DNA of 27,815 nt from Boseongicola sp. SB0662_bin_57 (GCA_009839535.1 VXPN01000303.1:1-27815); one strand, 5' to 3'; shown: positions 15,870-23,805, numbered from the stretch's first letter. Numbers and translations are program-made. The notes: generated from the letters alone by a model not told the origin.

Positions 15870-17467
15870 TGGCCCAGATGACAGCGCCCACAACCGGCGT
15901 GAAGATCCGCATGTACCGCCAGGGACACGGCGACTGCTTCCTGCTTGCCTTTGCCGGACGCGAGGGTCGGCGCAAGCGCAATGTCCATGTACTGATCGAC
16001 TGCGGACTGAAACCGAAATCCGAGGTTCACGGCCAGAAGATTGACGAAATCATAGACGACATTCACGAGGCAACGGGCGGCCACGTCGATGTGGTCATCG
16101 TGACGCATGAGCATCAGGATCACGTCAACGGCTTCGCCAAGAAGAGAGACAAGAAGCACCTGTTCGACAAGATCAGCTTCGGACAGTGCTGGCTTGCTTG
16201 GACCGAGGACGAAACTGACGATCTGGCAAATGCGTTGCGGGACAGGTTCAACGACACGCTCTTGACCTTGGCATTGGCTCAGGACCGGTTGGGCACGACT
16301 CCGGATACATCGGATCTTGCCCAAAGGCTTTCAGACCTGATCGGGACGGAAGTGGGCGGCGACGACGCGCCACAGCCCGATGGCAGCGAAGGTCTTGAGA
16401 TCACCGACGCATTCCGCGCCGCACGCGCGGAGAATCCGCAGCTGGGCATGGCACAGCTTTCGCGGCTTGCGGTCAAGGGCATCACAAACAAAAGGGCGAC
16501 CAAATACTTGCGCGATCGGGCCGAGGCGACGCCTGTCTTTCTCAGTCCCGATCACCCTCCCGCCGAATTGCCGCATGTCAAGGACCTTAAGGTCTATGCC
16601 CTGGGCCCGCCGCGCGATCCTGAATTGCTTCTCGATCTCGACCCCGAAGGCACCGAAGAGTTTCATTTGCGCGCACGTGGCATCAGGCTGGCTGTCAACG
16701 GCGAGGCACGGGGATTTGCGGCCGCCGTGGCGGGCGACGTAGACGGGCAGACTGACGGCTCGCCCTTCAACAGTCGCTATCGCATTCCCGCTGACAAGAT
16801 CCTGAAGCGCGGCCGGCGCAAACCGCTCGACGATGGGTCGCACGATCATCTGGCCCAACTCTACAACGACAGGGATGCTGCCTGGCGCCGGATCGACGAT
16901 GACTGGCTCGCCACGTCCGAGGGACTTGCGCTCAGGCTGAACAACGAGGTGAACAATACCTCGCTTGTCCTGGCAATCGAGCTTCCAAAGACTGGCAAGG
17001 TGCTCTTGTTCACCGGTGACGCGCAGCGGGGCAGCTGGATCGGTTGGTCGGACCTGTCTTGGACAGACGACGCGGGCGACACCACGACGGCGCGCGATCT
17101 TCTCGCACGCTGCGTTCTCTACAAGGTCGGGCACCACGGGTCGCACAACGCCACGCTGGACGGAATCGAAGCCGACGAACACGCCAACATCGGCTGGATG
17201 GCACGCGGAGAATTTGCCGATGGCTTTGCGGCGATGATTCCCGCCAACACGCCCTGGGCGCTTGGCAAAAAGCGGCCTTGGGTGCATCCACTGCCCCAGA
17301 TCGAAGCCGCGCTGGAAAAAAAGGCCCGCGGCCGCGTCTTTCGCACAGACCGCGATCACGTACCCAGACCGCCCACTGACCTGATGCCCGATGACGACTG
17401 GACCGCGTTTCAGGACCGGATCGAGGAAAAGGCGCTCTATTTCGAATACAGCATCGAGGACAAATAA
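15869..17467 (+). CDS. MBL-fold hydrolase 2 (HxHxDH type)
   Basis: 532 aa; ATG 15869 overlaps the previous stop by one base. The fold opens with RMYRQGHGDCFLLAFAG and VHVLIDCG. The metal motif T-H80-E-H82-Q-D84-H85 is the classical full HxHxDH, unlike the other four MBL proteins in this window. Later ligands: LLFTGDAQRGSW (Asp) and LYKVGHHGSHNATLDG (His). A long insertion (residues ~100-330) between motif 1 and the C-terminal half makes it nearly twice the usual MBL size. Zn-dependent hydrolase; substrate unknown (phosphodiester or nucleotide are common for ComEC-like members). Encoded between the peptidase and MBL 3. Confidence 0.82.
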   Translation: MAQMTAPTTGVKIRMYRQGHGDCFLLAFAGREGRRKRNVHVLIDCGLKPKSEVHGQKIDEIIDDIHEATGGHVDVVIVTHEHQDHVNGFAKKRDKKHLFDKISFGQCWLAWTEDETDDLANALRDRFNDTLLTLALAQDRLGTTPDTSDLAQRLSDLIGTEVGGDDAPQPDGSEGLEITDAFRAARAENPQLGMAQLSRLAVKGITNKRATKYLRDRAEATPVFLSPDHPPAELPHVKDLKVYALGPPRDPELLLDLDPEGTEEFHLRARGIRLAVNGEARGFAAAVAGDVDGQTDGSPFNSRYRIPADKILKRGRRKPLDDGSHDHLAQLYNDRDAAWRRIDDDWLATSEGLALRLNNEVNNTSLVLAIELPKTGKVLLFTGDAQRGSWIGWSDLSWTDDAGDTTTARDLLARCVLYKVGHHGSHNATLDGIEADEHANIGWMARGEFADGFAAMIPANTPWALGKKRPWVHPLPQIEAALEKKARGRVFRTDRDHVPRPPTDLMPDDDWTAFQDRIEEKALYFEYSIEDK

Positions 17468-17485
17468 GAGGAGGCTCTGAATCGC

Positions 17486-18829
17486 ATGTTTTTCCCCCCA
17501 ATCGATGGATCCCGTCATGTGGTCGAGGAACGCCCGCCGAGCAAAACATTTGCGCGTATCGACACGGTCGAAGACCTGGTTGAGGAAGACCAGATCGTGC
17601 TTCTTGATGCGGTGGACAATTGGTGGTTTGAGAGCGACGAAGGTGATGTTCCGCTGGCCGACAGGAACTGGCCAGCGAATGGTCAGTCGCCCCTCAACCG
17701 GGCGCTTTCGACAATTTCGATCGACGGGCATGCGCTGCGCGACGGCATCGGCGAATTCGAGGAGGGGGATTGGATCACCCTTCACTTTGGCCATCCCGAC
17801 GAGGCCGAGAGACCGGCGGATCAGTTTCTGAGTCTTTTTTCCGACCCGACGCCGCGCGGTGTGATCAGCATCGAACGAATGGACGATGCCGCCAAGACGC
17901 GGCTGGAGAAACTGGCGGGTTGGGGAGAGGCGAATGACGCGGACCCCGATGAAATCGGAAGGGTGCTTGACCGGCAGCGTCGACTCGACACCGTGGCGAT
18001 CTATGACGTCGGGCAAGGCGCTGCGACAGCGCTGTTGGCTGATGGCAAACCGGCGCTCTACTTCGATTTTGGCGGTGCCGCGAACGGCAACTGGCGGACA
18101 TTTCCCAAACGCGTCCGCCGCTTCTGTTTTGAAGACGACCCGCCAATCGTGCTGTCGCATTGGGACTGGGATCACTGGTCATCGGCTCTGAGGGACCATC
18201 GCGCCCTCGATCAGACATGGGTGCTGCCACTTCAGGAGACATCAGGTTCTCTGGGACTGGTGCACGCCGCGTTCCTGTCGATGCTTAGATCCCGGGCGCA
18301 ACAGACACTCTGGTGGCCCCGCAGCTTGCTCGCAATTCAGTTCAAGCATATGAACGCGTGCCTGATCAAGGCGCAGGGCCGAGCCAAGAGCCGCAACGAA
18401 ACCGGCTTGGCGCTTGTGGTCGGTGGCGAGGTGTACGATCAATGCTCGGTCCTTCTGCCGGCAGACGCTTCCTTTGGCGCTCTCAAAGGGTTGGACCGCT
18501 GCAGCTTTGACCACATCGTGGTGCCGCATCACGGCGGCCGCACAGACCTTGCGAAAGTGCCCAAGCCCCGATCCAAGCGAGCCGGACATGCCGTCTATTC
18601 ATATGGCGTGGGAAACATCTTTCTGCACCCTTTGACCGAAACCCAGAGAACATTGCGCAAGACATGGAAGAATGCAGACCACACCGCATTCAGACAACGT
18701 TTTGGCTTGGGCCATGTCGGGATCGACCTAGTGGGACGGAAAAAACTCCCATTCTCGTCACGTTGCCAAAACTGCAATTTGGGCCGGAAGCACGCCTGCG
18801 ACCTCGCCATTCAGCACTGGATTCCGTGA
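17486..18829 (+). CDS. MBL-fold hydrolase 3 with extra N-terminal domain and Cys-rich tail
   Basis: 447 aa; AGAGGAGG about a dozen bases upstream supports ATG 17486. Residues 1-165 are an unassigned acidic N-terminal domain (TFARIDTVEDLVEEDQ, GDWITLHFGHPDEAE). From 168 the MBL fold begins (VAIYDVGQGAATALLADGKP) with motif S-H225-W-D227-W-D229-H230, HxDxDH type, and later IVVPHHGGRTDL. The C-terminus carries C427-x2-C430, H436 and C438, a possible small zinc site not usual in this family. Encoded 18 bases after MBL 2 and 12 before the DUF2235 gene, so surely co-transcribed. Having two dissimilar MBL proteins side by side suggests each handles a different step or that they pair. Confidence 0.8.
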   Translation: MFFPPIDGSRHVVEERPPSKTFARIDTVEDLVEEDQIVLLDAVDNWWFESDEGDVPLADRNWPANGQSPLNRALSTISIDGHALRDGIGEFEEGDWITLHFGHPDEAERPADQFLSLFSDPTPRGVISIERMDDAAKTRLEKLAGWGEANDADPDEIGRVLDRQRRLDTVAIYDVGQGAATALLADGKPALYFDFGGAANGNWRTFPKRVRRFCFEDDPPIVLSHWDWDHWSSALRDHRALDQTWVLPLQETSGSLGLVHAAFLSMLRSRAQQTLWWPRSLLAIQFKHMNACLIKAQGRAKSRNETGLALVVGGEVYDQCSVLLPADASFGALKGLDRCSFDHIVVPHHGGRTDLAKVPKPRSKRAGHAVYSYGVGNIFLHPLTETQRTLRKTWKNADHTAFRQRFGLGHVGIDLVGRKKLPFSSRCQNCNLGRKHACDLAIQHWIP

Positions 18830-18841
18830 AGGAGACCACCC

Positions 18842-20038
18842 ATGCACAGCCGCCTTGTGCTTTGCCTCGACGGCACCTGGAACAGCCCGTTCAAACCGGT
18901 CACGCGAGACGACGGGTCAAAGGTTCTCAAGCCGACAAACCCGCTCAAACTGGCGCGCGCCGTGCGGCCGGTCGACGATGCTGGGGCGCGGCAGTTGACG
19001 TACTACGACAGCGGGATCGGGGCGCTCGGGGTCTATCCCGGGAAGTCGAACGCGATTCTCAGCTTTTTCGACAGCAAGCTCGGCGGCATGTTCGGCGCAG
19101 GGTTCGAGGCCAACGTTGAAGAGGCCGCCAGCTTTCTCGCATTGAACTACACTCCCGGCGATCATGTCTTTGTCTTCGGTTTCAGCCGGGGGGCGGCGCA
19201 AGCCCGGGCGCTGAGCAATTTTTTGAGCTGGATGGGGGGGATCCCTCCGAAGGACGACGCCTACTACGTGCCGTTGTTCTTTCGCCACTATCTCAAGGCA
19301 CGTGGCAACGGCGCGCCATCAGACGTGAAAAACTCGGACGGGACCACGCCGGCCGCGCAGATCCTGCCTCTTTACACCACGCTTCTAGGCGTTTGGGACA
19401 CGGTCATGGCGCTTGGATCTCGCCTGAACGCGACTGCGGGAACCTCGGTCAAGGGTCGTGCTTTCCACATCAAGGCGAGACCCGCGCCCATCGTGAGGCA
19501 TGCCTATCAGGCGCTTGCCATTGACGAGAAACGCTACGACTTCCGTCCCGAGGTTTGGTTGGGCGCCGAGACGGGCCAGACGCTGAAGCAACGATGGTTT
19601 CCTGGGGCTCATGGCAATGTCGGCGGGTCATACCGATACGATGGCCTGGCCAATGGCACACTCCATTGGATCGCCGAGGCAGCCTCAGCACTTGGACTGG
19701 CGCTCGATACCCGATTTCTGCAAAACTACCGACCATTCGCTCAGGACCATCTGGGCGACACGCATGACCTCTTTTATCGCGTTGGCGAAGCGGCGCGTTT
19801 CATGCTTGGAAAGGGCGCACGTGCCATGAACGACTATCCCGACGCCGCCAATCTCGACATTGACGCGTCGGTCATCAAGCGCTTTGCCAGCGACCACAAC
19901 AAGTTCCCAAGAATGGACGGTCCGTATCGTCCGGCCCCGGTCGTCGAGCGCCTTGAACAAGAGCGCAATCGCTGGCCGGAATTTCTTAGTGAATTCAAAC
20001 TCGATCCAGACACCTATCCCTTTCCGTCCGATGTCTGA
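18842..20038 (+). CDS. DUF2235 alpha/beta hydrolase (Tle1-like phospholipase family)
   Basis: 398 aa; AAGGAG lies before ATG 18842. Start motif LVLCLDGTWN, then the nucleophile elbow VFGFSRGAAQAR (G113-F-S115-R-G117), GVWDTV (Asp186) and WFPGAHGNVGGSY (His257): the complete Ser-Asp-His set of DUF2235, the catalytic domain of type VI Tle1 lipases. A short C-terminal region follows without an extra domain. No signal peptide, TM segment or T6SS partner gene is visible, so an intracellular or internally delivered lipase is as likely as a secreted one. Last gene of the plus-strand cluster; a 30-bp palindrome 37 bases after the stop probably ends the transcript. Confidence 0.9.
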   Translation: MHSRLVLCLDGTWNSPFKPVTRDDGSKVLKPTNPLKLARAVRPVDDAGARQLTYYDSGIGALGVYPGKSNAILSFFDSKLGGMFGAGFEANVEEAASFLALNYTPGDHVFVFGFSRGAAQARALSNFLSWMGGIPPKDDAYYVPLFFRHYLKARGNGAPSDVKNSDGTTPAAQILPLYTTLLGVWDTVMALGSRLNATAGTSVKGRAFHIKARPAPIVRHAYQALAIDEKRYDFRPEVWLGAETGQTLKQRWFPGAHGNVGGSYRYDGLANGTLHWIAEAASALGLALDTRFLQNYRPFAQDHLGDTHDLFYRVGEAARFMLGKGARAMNDYPDAANLDIDASVIKRFASDHNKFPRMDGPYRPAPVVERLEQERNRWPEFLSEFKLDPDTYPFPSDV

Positions 20039-20068
20039 CAACGCCAGAAAGCGTACTTTTGTATTGTT

Positions 20069-20088
20069 GGAGAGCACCGCCTATCTCG
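20069..20088 (+). repeat. Short dispersed repeat, copy 3 (GGAGAGCACCGC family)
   Basis: Identical over 20 bases to 1906-1925; here its right half is completed into a palindrome. Confidence 0.5.
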
Positions 20089-20105
20089 TGCACGAGATAG
20101 GCGGT
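20076..20105. terminator. Perfect 30-bp palindrome between convergent genes
   Basis: ACCGCCTATCTCGTG followed by its exact reverse complement CACGAGATAGGCGGT. It lies between the DUF2235 stop (20038) and the end of the minus-strand EF-hand gene (20156), where a bidirectional terminator is expected. There is no T-run after it, so either the stem alone terminates or it is the palindromic core of a mobile repeat. Confidence 0.55.
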
Positions 20106-20155
20106 ACTTCCCAAGGAGTGAGCAGTTACGATTGCATCATCCATGAACTGCGTGG

Positions 20156-21037
20156 TTACCGAAGTCCTGGCGGAATTGGCAAGTCCTCAACAGCGCCGAT
20201 GGCCGCTCGTCCGAGTGCCCTCAGGTTTTCATGCCATTCAAGTTCCGGCAGACCTACCCCAAACCCAATTCGTTCCTCCAACAATTCGTCGGCCGTCAGC
20301 GATCCGGAACCGTCATAGTCATTGTTCAGCAAAAGCAACTGTGCCAGTGCCGGTGCCGCCAAAAGTGCACCTGCGCTCGTTGTAAGCACTGACTTGACGT
20401 TATTTCTTTCGCTGTCCTGTGCTGCGACAAGCTGGAGAAGAAAACGTGCCGCTCGCGCCAACTCGGCCCTGCTGAGCGCTCCGTCCTTATGTCGGTCAAA
20501 CGCGCCAAATAGCTCATCAACGCACGCAGCAATATCTCGCTTGGCACAATGGGGCACTGCCCGATCAAGCGCGCGCATCACCGCAACGGTTTCCCCGTAC
20601 ACTGCTCGTATGGATAGCGGCATCTCGTCGCATTGGTTGTATTCAGTGCGTTCAAACTGGTCGGAAAACAATCCGGAAGGGTCAACGGCGCCAGATCCCG
20701 GTCTAGGGACGGCGTAAACAAGCCGTCCCGAAGAAATGTCCCGGGTCAGGAAATACTCGAAGCTTTGTTCGTTGGATGCTTGTATTTGGATCCAATCGGG
20801 CGCGCTCTTCTGAACCAGTAATGGTCCGAGAATTACAACCGATTCATCCACCAGCAGCTCAAAGTGCTCGGTTAGCACCCATAGATTTTCTGTCGAAATG
20901 ACATCGCACTCTCCAGACACAAAAATACCTTGAAATCGAGCAGGCGTACTTTCGATCTTTTGGGCAGAGACTGCAGAGCCAAAAGTCATCGCCGCCAAAA
21001 GTCCCATCAATACGAATCCAGTGTGCACTTTCCGCAT
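20156..21037 (-). CDS. Exported EF-hand (calcium-binding) protein
   Basis: 293 aa from ATG 21037, chosen because the following MRKVHTGFVLMGLLAAMTFG with an A-V-S-A cleavage site is a typical Sec signal peptide and AAGGA lies eight bases upstream; the frame extends further but lacks these. Two EF-hand loops occur near the C-terminal half: FDRHKDGALSRAEL and NNDYDGSGSLTADELL, both with Asp/Gly/Glu in calcium-ligand positions. The mid-part (residues 40-165) is not recognised; it contains several Cys residues (SGECD, YNQCDEMP, PHCAKRDIAAC) that could pair in the periplasm. It converges on the DUF2235 gene, so it is a separate transcript, downstream of the tnpA tip. Confidence 0.72.
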   Translation of the reverse strand: MRKVHTGFVLMGLLAAMTFGSAVSAQKIESTPARFQGIFVSGECDVISTENLWVLTEHFELLVDESVVILGPLLVQKSAPDWIQIQASNEQSFEYFLTRDISSGRLVYAVPRPGSGAVDPSGLFSDQFERTEYNQCDEMPLSIRAVYGETVAVMRALDRAVPHCAKRDIAACVDELFGAFDRHKDGALSRAELARAARFLLQLVAAQDSERNNVKSVLTTSAGALLAAPALAQLLLLNNDYDGSGSLTADELLEERIGFGVGLPELEWHENLRALGRAAIGAVEDLPIPPGLR

Positions 21038-21213
21038 CTCCAATATCCTTCCACCAAGCAAGCGTAGAGCAGATGCCAATCCTGCGAAAGCGGCATTTGA
21101 GCGAAGTTGCTTCGCAGCAGTTTCGGCTGCCAGCTGAGTCCCTTGCGTGGTGCCTGACACTTCGCATCACTGAATCGGATGCGGATCGGTCCCGGTTCGC
21201 CGGAACCTGAACC

Positions 21214-21318
21214 GTCGTCGTCCGCCAGCGTGCAGTGTCGCAGAAGGGATGCCTCGTCCGAGGGCAACTCGAAGAGGGCGGCGCGCTGGCGCGCCGTCAG
21301 GATGCTGCGTCTTGGCAT
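21214..21318 (-). pseudogene. tnpA: Tn3-family transposase TnpA, N-terminal tip
   Basis: M-P-R-R-S-I-L-T-A-R-Q-R-A-A-L-F, then ELPSDEASLLRHCTLADDD, is the characteristic opening of Tn3-family TnpA (relatives read MPRR..LT..QR.AL..LP.DE..L.RHYTLS..D). ATG 21318 is the natural start. Similarity ends after the DDD at about 21214, and the frame runs on into unrelated sequence. It lies divergent to the serine recombinase at 21413, the usual Tn3 tnpA/tnpR layout. With the 3' fragment at 7858-8277 on the same strand, it frames the island. Confidence 0.8.
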
Positions 21319-21357
21319 GCGGGATTGTCCTTCTTGAAGCATGGCCTGTTCGATACA

Positions 21358-21399
21358 GATCCCGGCTCACATGAATCAGTGACTTGCAAGGCCGGGATC
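21358..21399. promoter_or_regulatory. Candidate res/operator: 8-bp inverted repeat between divergent tnpA tip and recombinase
   Basis: GATCCCGG (21358-21365) and CCGGGATC (21392-21399), 42 bp end to end, in the 94-bp gap between the two divergent starts. This is the expected place for the resolvase binding site and shared promoters. Confidence 0.5.
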
Positions 21400-21412
21400 A
21401 GGGGAGGTTCAA

Positions 21413-22019
21413 TTGGGACGGCGCGCGGCCATTTGCGCCAGGGTTTCCACCGCGGACCAGTCCTGCGAACGCCAGGTCTCGGAGCTGACGTCCTTCGCCG
21501 AACGTTGCGGCTTTGCCGTGGCGGGGACATTCAGGGATACCGCGCCAGGGGCATCCGCAAGTCGCGCGGCACGCAAGAAGGTGATGGATCTCGCGCAGGC
21601 CCGGCAGATCGATGCCGTCCTTGTCTCCGAGCTCTCCCGGCGGGGCCGATCGACACAGGACCTGCTCGCCACTCTGCACCAGCTGGCAAGATGGAAGGTC
21701 TCGGTCGTCGCGATGGACGGCATGACCCTAGAGCTCGACGCTCCGCACGGACGGATGATGGCCGCAATGCTGGCGGGGGGTCGCCCGGTTCGAGCGCGAC
21801 CTGATCAGCGAATGCGTGAAGTCGGGGCTGGTCGCGGCGCAGGCAAGGGGCAAGAAGCTCGGCCGCCAGCCGGGACAGCGGCCAAAGTCGGACAGGCTCG
21901 CGCCGAAGGTCCTTCAGGCCGTCAGCGAGGGACGAAGCTACCGATGGATCGCGCGTGATCTCGGAATCAGCAAGAACAACGTGCTCGACATCGTGAAACG
22001 GCACAGCCAGGCCGGATAA
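21413..22019 (+). pseudogene. Serine recombinase, frameshifted in a G6 run
   Basis: TTG start at 21413 preceded by GGGGAGG. Catalytic domain: AICARVSTADQSCERQV (nucleophile Ser), VLVSELSRRGRS and DAPHGRMMAAMLAG. At about 21775-21780 a run of six G throws the frame: the expected V-A-R-F-E-R-D-L-I-S-E-C follows one base later, and the C-terminus (GLVAAQARGKKLGRQPGQRP, then SYRWIARDLGISKNNVLDIV) continues in another frame to 22019. Removing one G restores a ~200-aa resolvase/invertase. Either a real inactivating mutation or a homopolymer miscall; the HTH and catalytic parts are otherwise complete. Confidence 0.83.
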
Positions 22020-22370
22020 ACGCGCATTCTCGCGGCGCTCAGCATCAAATGTTCGCGCAATCGCCCGTGAACGCGACGTGAGGCGAAGGCAATACGCTTA
22101 GAGTGTCATTTCGCCCCCAGCCGGAATCGACCCCTATGAATGCAGCCTCTGCAACCAGCATGGCCGAATAGCTACCCCGCACTTTGCGGTGCTCTCCTAA
22201 AAGACATGGTTTATGTTGACACATTCACTCCTGCCGCCCGGCTGCCACTCACGACCGTCTACGCCACAGGAATGAGGGTCGGCACCCTAAAATTCCAGAA
22301 AACGTCTTGAACGATCATGCAGACAACTCCATAAGGCAATCGCGGTCTGCCCATGAATCAGGAGATGAGA
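22020..22370. other. Intergenic stretch with dispersed repeat copy, no gene
   Basis: No coding frame recognised. It holds repeat copy 4 at 22175-22197 and a TTGACA at 22216-22221 that is a possible -35 box for the following plus-strand pair, without a convincing -10. Confidence 0.45.
22175..22197 (-). repeat. Short dispersed repeat, copy 4 (GGAGAGCACCGC family)
   Basis: Minus-strand GGAGAGCACCGCAAAGTGCG followed by GGG, nearly identical to copy 2 inside the tnpA fragment. On the plus strand the same bases would read as a scrap of the tnpA F-A-V-L-S segment followed by a stop. Confidence 0.5.
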
Positions 22371-22706
22371 ATGTCGGGATGGTTGGGACAACCTCTCGTT
22401 TGGATCGAGGTCGTTCTGTTGATACTGGTCTTGCTGGCTGCGCCGGTTTATGCCGCAATGCGATCAAGGCATGCGGGTTCCGAAGCCCTCAAGGGACTGA
22501 ACCTTCCGGAAGGTTCAGTCCGTGCGATGCTGGCCCTGTTGATCGTGGGTTCGTTCGTAAACGTGCTCCTTTTCGGCGCAAGCGTCCTTGGAGACCATTT
22601 CGAACAGGTTGTCACGGCGTTCGGAACCTTGGCCGGGGCCGTCACCGGATTTTACTTTGCAGGCAGAAAGTCCGGCGAAAGTCAGATACTGCCTTCCAAG
22701 GAGTAG
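22371..22706 (+). CDS. Small two-TM membrane protein, unknown function
   Basis: ATG 22371 is preferred over ATG 22353 because AGGAG lies six bases before it. The ~111-aa protein has a first hydrophobic helix (WIEVVLLILVLLAAPVYAAM) and a second (MLALLIVGSFVNVLLFGA), joined by a charged loop (RSRHAGSEALKGLNLPEGSV), and a third short glycine-rich hydrophobic stretch (AFGTLAGAVTGFYFAG). No family recognised. Its stop is four bases before the DUF6765 start, so both are co-translated; a membrane partner or anchor for that protein is an inference. Confidence 0.6.
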   Translation: MSGWLGQPLVWIEVVLLILVLLAAPVYAAMRSRHAGSEALKGLNLPEGSVRAMLALLIVGSFVNVLLFGASVLGDHFEQVVTAFGTLAGAVTGFYFAGRKSGESQILPSKE

Positions 22707-22710
22707 GCCA

Positions 22711-23805
22711 ATGCATGTCGATATTCACTATTACGGAACCTACGCGATGGCCCGCGTTGCCGGATTGAAACGCGACGTGTGCCAGACCATCGCCTCGGCC
22801 GCGCAGTTTGTTGATGCCAACGACAAGGACTATGAAGTTGATCTTAGGGATGGAGGCCGATTGAACGTCATCCCGACGGCACATCCGTTAACCGATATCA
22901 AGAACACTGCACTGTTTGAGAGGGACCAAAGAAGAGTCTGGGTGCCGTTCCACTTTCTTCCCGGCAACGAAGGCAACAGCATGTCAGAACGGCTCATATG
23001 CCGAAAGGACAGCGACATTGCCCAGGAAATGGTCGATCATTGCCTGTCCCTGGTCGACGAGCCGTTTGGCCTCTACATCGTGGGCATCGCCGCCCACGTC
23101 TACGCTGACACGTTTTCGCATTACGGCTTCTCCGGCGTGAGCTCGAGATGGAACCAGGTGAAAGGAGACTCCATCGACCTGTTGAACGACGAGCGAGACG
23201 AAGGCGCCGAAAGGCACTTCTGGAGCAAATACAACAGGATTTTCCCGAATTGGCGGACATTCTTGGATGGAATAAAGTCCGGAGTGGCCGAAGAGGCCAC
23301 TGGGGCTTTGGGTCATGGCGCTGCCCTCAAGTATCCCGACTTTCCGTATCTTCAATGGAGGTTCTCATACGAACACTCGGAACACGATCCAGGCACAAGC
23401 GAACGAAACAACGCAGAGACCTTTCTTGAAGCCTGCGAGAAACTGTACGAGCGGTTTCGCAGCTTTGGAGAGGACTATCGAGATCCTGAAATTGATCAAG
23501 ACGGAAATTTCGACAAGATTCGTGGTGTGGTGAAAGACATTCTTGAGACCAAGGAAACCGACCGTGAGAGACGTGGTGAAATCTGGAGCACTGCCGCCGA
23601 AGACGGACACCTGTTTCCCGAACCCGAGGAGATCCTCCCCTACCAAGGAGAAAAATGGAAAACGAGCCTCGAAAACTTGGATGGCAATGAGGATTCCCAC
23701 GCTGCCCTTGAAGAGCCGGTCTTCCAGTTCTTCCGTGCGGCTGCGATCTATCGCACATACGTGCTCCGCCACCTGCTTCCTGCTCATGAACTGGTTCTGG
23801 ATTGA
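22711..23805 (+). CDS. DUF6765 protein, possible zinc hydrolase
   Basis: 364 aa from ATG 22711, with AAGGAG nine bases upstream; longer frames are overlap with the preceding gene. The N-terminus MHVDIHYYGTYAMARVAGL and AQFVDAND match DUF6765, which typically starts with a D-x-H-Y-Y motif and an (A)AQFVDD block. H6-Y-Y, the D of QFVDA and GIAAHVYADTFSHYGFSG give an ordered set of His/Asp like the metal ligands of zinc-dependent phospholipase C/S1-P1 nuclease folds, so a zinc hydrolase is plausible but unproven. The C-terminal half (residues ~190-364) is charged, mostly helical. No signal peptide. Confidence 0.75.
   Translation: MHVDIHYYGTYAMARVAGLKRDVCQTIASAAQFVDANDKDYEVDLRDGGRLNVIPTAHPLTDIKNTALFERDQRRVWVPFHFLPGNEGNSMSERLICRKDSDIAQEMVDHCLSLVDEPFGLYIVGIAAHVYADTFSHYGFSGVSSRWNQVKGDSIDLLNDERDEGAERHFWSKYNRIFPNWRTFLDGIKSGVAEEATGALGHGAALKYPDFPYLQWRFSYEHSEHDPGTSERNNAETFLEACEKLYERFRSFGEDYRDPEIDQDGNFDKIRGVVKDILETKETDRERRGEIWSTAAEDGHLFPEPEEILPYQGEKWKTSLENLDGNEDSHAALEEPVFQFFRAAAIYRTYVLRHLLPAHELVLD

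Noticed and set aside
16331..18175. Long minus-strand open frame of 614 codons
   Set aside because: It lies opposite MBL 2 and MBL 3, whose metal motifs and coupled starts are clear; the antisense frame has no known motif and is a GC-driven shadow.
18842..20038. Type VI secretion effector locus
   Set aside because: DUF2235 is the Tle1 lipase domain, but no VgrG, PAAR, adaptor or immunity gene is nearby.
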